Shown here in pieces: positions 39,001 to 51,000 of a DNA stretch of 64,000 bases (the first letter of the stretch is position 1; every line of letters starts with the position of its first letter). The stretch covers positions 78,909,257-78,973,256 of the forward strand of contig JAVHZZ010000010.1 in the NCBI GenBank assembly GCA_036250195.1. Reading direction: 5' to 3'. The notes below the pieces were generated by a model. The model was not told where the DNA came from, did not search any database, and was given only the letters and a program-made list of their open reading frames with translations. This DNA is from Mixophyes australis. Taxonomy: Eukaryota > Chordata > Amphibia > Anura > Limnodynastidae. The translations under genes were made by a program, and so were the position numbers.

Positions 39001-42000
39001 TGATGAGTTAGGCAAGAATACTGACACGCATGACTGTATGGAACACCTGAATCAGACCTTTACTGCAAGGCCCGACATACGTGACACCCCCTTAGAAAAT
39101 GTAGATTTTACGTTTTATACAGACGGAAGTTGCCATAGACAGACAGAGACAGGAGAGCTATGTACTGGTTACGCTGTTGTAGACGATCAGGATGTGGTAG
39201 AAGCTGAACCCCTTGGTCCACCTCACTCAGCCCAGGTGGCGGAACTAGTAGCACTAAGGAGAGCGTGTGAATTGGCAGAGGGTAAATCAGCCAACATATA
39301 TACTGACTCTAGGTACGCCTTCGGGGTAGTGCATGATTTTGGGGCCCTTTGGCGTCTTAGAAACTTTACGACAGCAGCAGGTACACCAGTGGCACACTCA
39401 CAACACATAAAAGGACTTCTGACAGCGATACAGTTACCCAGAACAGTAGCCGTCATAAAGTGCAAAGCCCATACCTTTGAAGAAGACCCAGTGTCATTGG
39501 GCAACAACAGGGCAGACGAAGCTGCTAAATGGGCAGCAGGGCAACCTATGACTGTATCGACCGAGACTATGATGGTTTTTCAGACATTAGACACGCAGAA
39601 ATTAATTGAAATGCAAGATTTGTGTTCCCTGCAGGAGAAGGCGGTCTGGAAGGCGAAGGGATGTGGTCAAGAGTCCTCAGGACTCTGGAGGGATGGACAA
39701 GGTAAGCCTGTAGCTCCCCGAACATACTATCCAAGCCTGGCTGAAGCAGCACACGGCCTGACCCACCTGGGTAAAGAAGGTATGTGCAAACTGGTGAGAG
39801 CATACTGGTGTGCTCCCGGATTTTCCTCTCAAGCTGGTAAGAAAGCAATGTCATGTCTTACTTGTTTGAGGAAAAATGTTGGGAAAACTATTCCAACTGA
39901 GCCATCCCACATCCCTCCTACAGACGGACCTTTTCAGGTAATACAAATTGACTATATCCAACTACCACCGTGCAGGAATCTAAAGTATGTGTTAGTGTGT
40001 ATTGATGTGTTTTCAGGTTGGGTAGAAGCATATCCGGCAGCCACTAATACTGCTGTGTTCACTGCAAAGAAAATTGTACAAGACTTTGTGTGTAGGTTCG
40101 GTATCCCTAGAATCATTGAAAGTGATAGGGGTACCAATTTTACTGGTGATGTCTTCCAAAATATGTGTAAACTCATGGGAATCAGTAGCAGACTTCACAC
40201 CCCTTACCGACCACAAGCCAGTGGTAAGGTGGAGAGAGTAAACGGTACTATCAAGAACAAACTAGGTAAGATAATGGCTGAAACTGGGTTGGCATGGCCT
40301 GAGGCTTTGCCGTTGGTCCTCCACAGCATTCGAACCACTCCTAGACCTCCTCTTAATCTGTCCCCCTTTGAGATACTGTTCGGACGACAACCTCATTTGA
40401 TCGTGAGTCCACAAGACGACTTAAAGTGTAATAATGAAGTGACTGTACAATATCTTATAAGAATGAGTAGACAGCTGAAACAACAACAACAAAAACTAAA
40501 AATGCTGTCACCTGGTATGCCAGAGACGAACTGTCATGATGTTGAACCTGGAGACTATGTTATGATCCGCAATTTCTTACGTTCAGGTTGTTTAACAGAC
40601 CGTTGGGAAGGCCCGTACCAAGTGCTGCTGACCAGTACTACATCACTGAAGGTTGCAGAGAGAGACACTTGGGTCCATTCCACCCACTGCAGGAGAGTCC
40701 ATAATCCGGAGAAAGTGCAAGACAAGACTCAGACCGACGACATAGAGCTGTCACTTGTGAGCCTGTTCCGGGAGACCTAAAGCCTGCAGTTGAGACACCT
40801 GAACCAGAGACGTTGCCTCAGAACTATCTTTCCAGCGATGGAGTGGCGGTTTTTGTTTTTCTTTTGTTCCAGGATTTTCCTTGTTTTTACTTTTTCTAGG
40901 ACATTCTATTTTTGTGAAGGAGGATGGAGGACGGAGGAGAGTTCTGGGAGTGATACGGATGAAATAGAGGCCGAAGAAAAGTTAATAGGATATCCTGAGC
41001 AGCCCATTATCAAACTTGGTCCAGGGGTTATGAAAAGGTCTGCTAGCTCAGGAACTCGGAGGCAGTGTGAGGGGCTATTGTCTGATGAGTATTGTATCTG
41101 CAAGTTCTGCAACTCCCTAGTTGACGAGAGATGCATCCAACGATGCCAGTCCCCCAGTACTCTGAATATAGGCGGGCATCCTTTGGAGGATTATCACTCC
41201 CTGGTGGGTAAGGTGCTAAACCAAACTGAGTGTTGGGTGTGCTCTCACGTGCCTCAAGGGCAGCATAACATAGGACTAGTGCCATTCCCGCTAAACATAT
41301 CCGAAGTACTCAAATTAAGGGGTGGGAGGCCCATAGAAGGGAGGTACAATAACACTAGGTCCCCTAGTCTGACGCTTCGACAATACTCCATAGGCAGATC
41401 GTTGCTGTGCCTAAACATATCTCATGCAAAGCGCCTGGAGAATTGGGAGGCTGACCTATCAGATCAGACAATGGCTCACCACACTCATTTTAGAGAGAGA
41501 CTCACAAGATCACTACTAGGCAGGAATGCTGATGGAAGTCACAAGTTAGGGCGTATAACCAAACATAAGAAGGTATCTATTGGAAAAGTCTCTACAGATA
41601 AATGTGAAAATATCATTAATGCCGACACGTGTCTAGAGCAGATGGAGACACTAGGCATGGGTAGTTTTATCAAAACTCTGTGTGATATAATTCATGGGCA
41701 TACTGTTCCTTATGTTCTCCCTGATGATGTGTATTTTGTTTGTGGGAGGAAAGCTTATTCCTGGGTGACTCCGAGTTCCAAGGGCTTGTGTTTCTTAGCT
41801 AAACTGGTTCCTGAAATCATGACTATTACTCATGAAGAAATGGTAGATATTCACAAGACTACATCACCACCATACATACACACACAGTATGAACACCGTT
41901 GCAAGAGAAATATGATTCCTGGTGAGGAACCCATAGCTACAAAATTGATTAGTGAAACTGCTGGTTTCCAAGTTATGGTTGCTCTAGATCTCACCAGGAC

Positions 42001-45000
42001 CGCTCGGGGAACATTAAACTTTAAATATATCCAAGACCTAGCTAAATTAATAGATAATATCACCGAGATGTATGATGACACTTTCAGGTATACTGGAAGG
42101 GAGCTACAAGCGTACAAGAAGGAGTTGGTGCAACATAGACTGGTACTAAATTATCTCACCTCTATTACTGGTGGGTACTGTGTGACACTGGCCACCCAGT
42201 TCGGTGTCAAATGTTGCACATACATTACTAATAATACGGAAGACCCTAAAGAGGTTATAGACCGGAAGATGGATGAAATTTTGCAGCTGAAATGGGAATT
42301 TCGAAAGAGCCATAATTCTTCGTTATATGAGGTCGGGGAAAAGGTGGCGGGTTGGTTCTCATGGTTGAACCCAGCAAAATGGTTCTCCGGTCTGGGGGAG
42401 TGGGTACAGGAAATGGTTGCTAGTGTAGGTAAGCTCCTTCTCCTTATACTGGGTGTCATCTTAGCAATTGGTTTAGTTGTCAAATGTGTTCCTACTGTGT
42501 TGAAGTGTGGAAAACGGTCTCATGGGAGTAACACTGAGAAAGAGACTGAAAGGGTGGTACCAGATACCGAGATCATGGTCTGTGAAGAAGTATTGTATAA
42601 TCCTGAACTTGAAACGGTGATTGGGTGATAGTTTATTACACTATCAAAGGGTGGAACTGTCGAAGTCAGTAAATTGGATAAAGTCATTTCAATTAAAGTC
42701 TAGCAAACTTGGTTGTCTTTGTCTGAAAAGATGCGTACGGTACGCATCGACGTACAAGGGCACGCTACGGCGTGAAAGGGCGTACGCATCCACTACACGT
42801 GGCAGCAACAGTAATTGGTCTTTTACCATACATTCGCACAAACACGCATACTTATAAAATAGTACACATTATTGGTAGTTGCAACACATAGTCAGTTATG
42901 TCGAAATATAGTAGTATTTATATGTTATATCAGAGTTACATGCATATTAGTGAAATACACAGAACGGGTTAAAGGAATAACATCATGAGTGGTATCATAA
43001 TGAACCTTGTTACATATCCTACTGTTTGGTGCGCTCTGCGAGGGAATCGCAGAGTGCATACGCAAGTTATGAATGATAGGGAATTATGAACTACTTAAGA
43101 CTAAGGAATTCTGGCGGGAAGAGCAGAGCATACCCCCTGCAGAGATGACCCCCTCCTTTGGATTCCTTAGGATGAACCAGCCAATGATTGACGACCCCTT
43201 GGACATTCCTGAGACCCAGACCAATAGATGCAAGCCATACCATCTTCATTGTATTACTGTATTTGATTGTGTATATAAGCAGCAGCTTGTGATCCAGAGT
43301 GCAGACATCTTGTCCCCAGACTTCAGGATTGAATGACTGCACTGGATCCAGAGCGCCTGCGATAAGTAACGGCTGTATTTACTATTACTTCGCTTGAGCA
43401 TATTTTTTCCACTTATTGCGAATAAATCTTTGTGCGTTGGAAACACAAATCGAGGTTCGACAATCGTTATTGGTTAGCGACAATACGCACATAACAAGTG
43501 CTAACCACTAAGCCAACCGTGCTGCCCATCAAAGGCTCATTGCAAAAAAATACCTTGGTATTGATCCTGTGTGTCTTAATGGTCCATCCATCACACATTA
43601 AATTCTTTAGAAGGTACACTGTGCAAAATTGTAACCTTTCAAAAAATAAACATTTCTCATTTTCATTTATTTCATATATCTTACCAAACCTCCTAACTCT
43701 TCCAATTTTGACAGGCGATCCGAAATCACAGGCTGTAAAAAGCGCTGGGCTCTAAAAATGTGTGTGGAGTTTTATCCAAATTTGGCCAATTGTGGGTGGA
43801 GTTGGAAGTAGGACGGAGATGGTACTTATTTTGTTCCCATTTCGTGATTCTAAATGTTGGGAGGTATGTCTTATGCACAACATGAAAGTGAGGAGACATC
43901 AGGACTGTTTTTATCACGTGCCACTTTTTAGTCTGAGGCTTTATATTATATTGCTTGAAGTGCATCTAGAAATTAAATTCCCTGCCAAATGCTGCTGGAG
44001 ATTGGTTCTTGTCCTATACTTTTAATGGGATCTGAGTAATGTAATACAAAACACAAAATTGACATGTGGAATAATACAATAGTTGAGCCATGGGCATGTC
44101 AGAACAGGGCATGTGTTTTTATGGAGGGCAGGGTGAGAAAACAGCATGCCTCTCCCTCCCAGAGCCTATAACTCAGTACTGAAAATTCAGTGGTCCCAGT
44201 ACAATAGTCGGGGAACCGAAGATTACTATTCCAAAAGAGTAAATAGAATAAAAAAAATTAAAGTCCCCTCAAACCCTTATTCACCACTTTATTAATTCAT
44301 AAGAAAGTTTTGTGATTTGTAGATATTTTTACTTAATTGTGCCTGAGTTTACATCAAGCATTTTAATCTGTGTGTCATTTCAACACATGCCTTTCCAGTT
44401 AGAATTGTTATCCCACAAATGTAGGTGCAGAATTTAAGATGAATAGGAGCATATGCACAAAGCTAAATGGATTGCATTGCACATTGCTTCTCTATTAATT
44501 GTTGGTCTGGGATCAGTTACAGTGAGGCTTGCTTGGAGCAGATCCAGTAATAAACACACATATGTCCTAGGTCCATTTGTGGGATGTAAATATAGGTATT
44601 TCTGCACTGCATATTTTAAAATTGTGATCCCATACACTTAGAGAGGCAAGATGGAGTCAGACAAGTGTAAAATGAGTATAGTAAGTGCGTTTACATGTAA
44701 GTATAGTATGTACCTTAGAGATGCGACCTAATGAGACTTAGCCGCATTCCCAAATACGCTTCTTAAGAGGCATTCTTTTTGTGGGTGCCAGAGGCCTTGT
44801 ATAAAGGTACATTATGATGATGATGATTATGATGACGGAAACACCAGAAGCCCTAATAGTCACTTCTGATTGGCTGTTTGTGTATTTCAGCTGATAATAC
44901 ATAATACTTTATTCATTAACATTGTGGCTATATAATATCAGTCAATGTGTATTGCGTATATTTGTCATTTCCATTTGGACTTTTGCAGGAAAAAAGATTC

Positions 45001-48000
45001 CCATTAAGTTACATGGTCAAGACACTATTCTCTCTTGTGCATTTGGCACTTAACTACGCTATATTATGTACACATAGGGTAACATGATTGTCTCATTTGT
45101 AAGTAACAGTTTCAAGCCGTATCTCTATGCTATATTTGGGTATAGGTAAATTCATTTGTACACCTGATGCAGAACTATTGCTGTGCTTTGAGTTGGATGC
45201 ATCCTTAGACATGTTCGACTCAAAAGACACATTCAAGACCACAATTTTTTGCACCAAATTTTGAAATGTAGATTCAGGGCATCATACTCTAAATCAGGCT
45301 CGCACTGTCCTCTTACTAAAGAGAGGTAATTGCCGGCTATCCTGATCTAGGTCGTTTATTATAGGGATATCTTACCAAACACTGGGCAGCCCTGCAATAA
45401 GTCGTATAGAGCGATTTGTTTAGCAGCATTCATCAGTGAGCAGGAGAAAGAACAATAAATGGACAGCTGCCGTGGAGTCTCTGCAAAGCTTAATGAACTG
45501 ACATTGCATATAAGTAAGATGTACAAATAAGTTTTCACTGTGATATAGTTGCAATCCATTGTATCACAGCTTGCTAAAAATAAACCATATTGAATTATTT
45601 TGCTCATTTCTTGTCTTTCAGTTCCATTTCTGTATGTTAGAGCACAGAAATTGTCCACATAACATTATTAACATAACTACTGAACCACATCATGAAGGAG
45701 TAGACATTGGGGTCTGTGCATCAAACCAAATATTGAGGAAAGAGGTCCACGCTTGTAGGTGGCAACATTTGCTGCTGGGTAGATTAATTTAAGAAAATCA
45801 TGTATGGTGCCGTCTAGGCAAATAAAATTCATGCAAAGAAAGCAACGCCGTATTCTCATATAGTGCTTAGTAATACAGACTTTTTGCATAGTAATAATTT
45901 TCTATGATTTAAAAAAAATAAAAAAGTTGTTATATTGTAATAGTATACTTACCCAAACTCTCAATTCAGATTCATAGCAATTACTTTTCAGCACTCAAAA
46001 TATTGGATAAGTGATGTCTGTCAATAAACCAGATAGAATATTGGTGACTGTGACCATGTGACTTTATGTTTGATTAGCTTAATGTAATAATGTTCTGTTG
46101 CAACTTAGATTATTAATATATAAACATTAGTTAGGATCTCTACTCTTGCTCTGTGTGGTTTGTGGGGTTGTTCACTGTCACTGTCACTGTCATAAGCAAT
46201 ACAGTAATTCACTCAATTAAGTCAATTTGTTACGTTAAACCCCTGTTCTATATTACATAAAAAACAATCCTCCCTCAAATTTCACAGGCATATTTATTGA
46301 CCATTAACAAGTGTAACATTATAAATTGGTGGTGATATGAGAGTCATTTTCTTCCCACAAAACTTGTCTTTACAGATAGTCTCACTATATACAAAAAATC
46401 AGCGTATTTTATTCACGTTGTGACAACATTTGGACTATTTGTGGAGGTTCAGGTGAAGCCTGTGTTTCAGCTTTCTGTCTCAGTGAATTCCACGTTTCAG
46501 GACCAAACCACAGGTAACATCTATCACAGTAATCACTTAGCAAGCCAGGGATTTCTAGGTATAACTAAGCAGGTTGTTTTAAGACTTTCGCAGACACTTG
46601 TTGCTAGACTAAAATATTATTCATAGGATTTGGGTGTTATTAAATGGGAATCTTTCTTTTGCTATCCTGTGACTGACAATTAATATATTTTCTGTGTTCA
46701 TACCTTAATTATGTTAAATTATTAAATTTGATGATAAATTCTATACTTAGCAAATGGGCGTGGTGATGGGGACTACAAAGAACACCCAGCGTTGCCAATC
46801 ATCTATTGGGTCTATGGGAGCTTACGTGTATCTATGGTGATTTCATTCCAGTTGATTAGGATAAAAAATAATTGTTCCAGGGTTAATGATTAAGACATTT
46901 AGGCTACTTTAGTTTTGAATAGATTTTTGGAGAAAGATTTCATTCTGTCCCCTTTAAATATAGCAGTAAAGTTGCAGAGTTGGATCACGATAAGTGTCTC
47001 AATAGAGAAATCTGATATTGCTGTTAATAATATTACAGATTGTGATTGTAGTTTTTATTTAAACTTTCAGTTTTAAATCCATGCATATTGACAGAATTAT
47101 TAAAAAGAATGTGTGTACTTTGTGTATGGAACTAGTTTTGCATTCTAAAATATCTCTGCATATAGCAAAAATATTTATCAAAAGAATCAACTTGCACCAT
47201 CTATTAAAAAAAGGATATCAATATTGTTTATCAATGGTCCAGTTGTGGACAATGTAGTAAGTTTGGAAATTGTTTTAAATGCAAAAAGCATATTGTATAT
47301 TTTTGAAATGGTGATAAGTTTAAAGTTAAAAGTAATATTTCATGTAATTCTGTGGATGCACTTATTTGCATTTGTGGGTTGCAGAGTATACTGTAAGCCC
47401 TCTGGAAAGAAGGATATATAAGCACATTAGATTAATTAAGAAAGGGTCTAACACATATGAACTCTATTTTTCTTTCACTGGAAAGTATAAGTTAAAACCA
47501 AGCAAAAGGTTAAACTAGGTTTTAGGGAAGGTGATGATACCATAATATTTGTATTCCAGGGATTCTATTAAATTATTTTATTGATGTAAATTTGTTTCTG
47601 TTTGTCCCTTCTGTAATGATAAAATATTTTTTCCCTATTGCAGTATGGGTAGGCTATCTATCTACCTATCTAGTTCCATACCCACTTTGCACCTATCCAT
47701 CTGTACTCAGACAGTTTGTAGAAGTAATCCTTTTCAAACTGCATTACTGATGACCCAGTCTAATCATATTGACCTGTATTGTATGATGATGCATGGTGGT
47801 ACACAACCCTAAATGGGCACTTGCTTTAAAATGCAATATTATATTTATTAACTCTTTTGTTGCAATAAAATACATTTATATGGGTTGGAAACATTTTGTT
47901 CTGTTTCCTTGTTCATCTAGTACACCCAACCATCCTGATATATCACAAATGTGATTGGTTTGATTGTTACACATTCAGATTGTTAATAAATGCAATACAA

Positions 48001-51000
48001 AAAGAAGTTTATATAAGTTTCTTTGTAGTTTTAAGATAGCAATGATAATTAAGGCTTTTATTTCATTTGAAGGCCTTTGTGGAAACTTTAATGGGATTGA
48101 AGCTGATGACCTGAAGACAATAAGTGGGGTGGTGGAGGAATCAGCCTCAGCCTATGGCAACACCTGGAAGATCGCAACATCATGCACTGATGCAAAAGAT
48201 GTCTTTGATGACCCATGTGCCAATAGCATTAGTAAAGGTAAAGTGTAGACAATATTATTGGGGCTTATAATTAAAATTAAAAACACAGTATTAAAAATTC
48301 ACAATGGTTTGAAATTTTTATCCATGTTTCTTTATGGTGATCACATGCTCTAAGTGCAAAAATGTGTGTTGCTTTTTGCATTCTGCAATAAGTGTATTGT
48401 CAGGAAGGAGTTAACTACAGGGCAGGTGGCATCAATATGATGGAAACACAGTGATAACTAAAATGACAGGTGGACAATGTGAAGTGGCACCCCTTGTAAT
48501 TAACTAATGCTGTGAAACCTTTATTTCTGACTTGCCAAATATACTAGGCAAACCAATGCATGTCACAGTTGTGTACATACATATGCATTAGACACACACA
48601 TCTCCTTCTGCAAATTCAATTCCCTTGCCTAAATTTGCATGAAGGGTTCCACTTTCATTGGCTAACAATAAATTGCCAACATGTTCTTGATTTTGTCCCT
48701 GTCAGTGCCCATTAATCCCTGGCTCACATTCAGGCACCAGAAAAGACCATTGCCAACCATTTGTTGGAAAACTGAGGCTCATCCATAGACTAATATTCAG
48801 GTTATCCTAACCATTTTCTTTACCTGAATTGGTTATCATAATGATACCAGGGCTCGGCCATGATTGCTCCATAGGCCTATATATGCACAGTACGGAAATG
48901 CATATTTTATGCAAAAAGATGGATTCGCGTCCAACTCTTCACATGAGCCCACAGTGTCAGCATTGGTTCACGAAGGACCCATCATGTCGAACAATTTTAA
49001 TAGCAAGTTTTTATGAGGAGATAAGTTGCAAATTGCATCTTGGTAGAAAATTGTATGTTATCATTTGAATTTTGATGTCCATATTTGCTGATTAAGTAAC
49101 CTTTGTTAGGGTTATTAACACAGAGCAGGATATTAAAAATGATTTAGTTAAAAATGCTGGTCCACGACATGGCAGATTAAATTTAATGTAGAAAATGTAC
49201 CTGAGCCATTGTGAAAGCTATGCTAATTACTCATTAAATAGAGTACAATTGTGAAAAATGTAATGGAAAAGCATTTGGGAATCCATTAAAAGTGTATTAT
49301 TACCATTGTATAAATCACTAGTTACATCACATCTTAAATATTGCATATAGTTTTCTGATTTCTCCCAAGGACTGTAACAAGGACATGGGAGAAGTGAAGA
49401 GGGTTCAGAGGTGAAAAACCTCTTTAGAGAACTGCATTAGAGGTGAACCAAATCAATATGTTTATTAATATATTATAGACTTATACCAAGACTTGTCTAA
49501 TGATCTTTTCATACCAAGGGCTATACAAAGGAAAGGAGGTTATTGATTGTGATTGATGACTTTCTTGCAAGAGACACTATCTCTAGCTATAATTAGTAGA
49601 GGACATATTGGGTTGTATGATCCAGAACATTTATCAGATTGTCATTTTTGAGTCAAGAAATAATTCACTCTCTACCCTCCAGCCCCGTGATGCTAAATTG
49701 TCATTGCCATCATCTGAATCAACTCAATTAAAGCTTATAAATGTTTTGGTGTCATGAACATGTGTCTTTATTTACCTTTATTATGGCCAACACCTACTGA
49801 ACACTGTGAGACGATTTGTACATGTACACCGACATTTCAGTAATGTCACTGTTTTGTAATTATTGTTAATTAATTGTGTGATATTGGGCAGTTATTCACT
49901 CTTTCAGCACCCTCTTCCAATATATCCTTTTGTTTACTCTATCGATAATTCAAAGTATAAATTAAACATGCAGAAACAAAGAAAGTGCGTGATAAAAAAG
50001 CAGACCCTGAAAACACGGCTGTTAATTACATGTAAGCACTTAATCTCAGAGCTAGGATGCAGCTTCTGCACTGCAACTTTAAGCAGTAGTAGCAGAAATC
50101 CATCTATGCTTGTTTAAATTAATGTAGAGGAAAACAGTCACCCTGAAATGAGCCAGAAAAGTTGTGTAAAACAAGCTGATTAATGCATCAGTGACATTAA
50201 GGATTTAAGAGCAACCTCCTTCCTTCCATTACAACAATAACGCCTGGTCTTCAGAAGCATATCATGCCCTCATGCAGTCCCTGTTGACATTGACACAAAC
50301 TCAGAGGCAAGAACAACAGCATTATTTGGTCAAAAGTGAGTGTAGACAAATGATTAATAAAAACTCAACAGCTCTGGCAGTCAAAAGCGTACAGTTAACC
50401 ATTTCTCAAATGCTGATTCAGTACATAATTATTATAGTGAAATTAAGAGGGAAGCAGAACAAGAGGGAGATATATTTTACTTACAATTTGATAAAGTTTA
50501 AAAAAATATGTTGAATGTGGACATATGGTGATCAGTTAGCTTGCTCTTTCTCCACATGCATTATCCCAAAGGGTGACATCCTCCCCTATCTCTTCCCTGC
50601 ATACAGTGATTCTGAATTCTCCTCCCCAAAACAATTGTGATGTTGTTGATTATGATGTTGTTAGTGCTGTTGGTTTGGCTGTTAGTGCTACTAGTGAGGA
50701 TAGCAGTCTCTTTCTGCAGCTCTACAGTGACTACACATTTTCTCTATCTAACTAAACCTCACCCATCGCACTCCATGCAGATCCGCAACCTACAAAAGTG
50801 CTCCCATATTGCTGAGTGCAAATGGAGTAAATCTTGCTCCGATGTTGGCTTCTTACACTATAAATTGATTCTGTCTTCTTATTCTACTGTCCTAATTTCT
50901 GTCAAGCAAACTACATTTAAGTGCATAATATCCATTGAGTCAACCAACTCCTGTCACCTTCAACTCACCCTCCTTACTTCTTAACTGCTCACAATTTCAC

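Larger units (their letters stand above)
33653..43496 (+). mobile_element. Complete endogenous retrovirus (gamma/epsilon-like), 9.84 kb
   Basis: LTR (839 bp) - primer-binding site - leader - gag - UAG - pol - env - LTR. LTRs begin TG and end CA and look identical by eye over their whole length. A 4-bp duplication AGTG flanks the element. All three genes are open. The single in-frame UAG between gag and pol, one zinc knuckle, PPPY late motif, GPY/F-type integrase end, CWVC in SU and 4-bp target duplication point to a gamma- or epsilonretrovirus-like class I ERV. It lies sense to the mucin, in the intron between exons 9 and 10. Whether it is expressed or infectious cannot be told from sequence. 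Confidence 0.95.

Noticed and set aside
40790..40837. Env start at an upstream TTG
   Set aside because: The splice acceptor at 40835 would remove it, and the ATG at 40838 is followed directly by a signal peptide.
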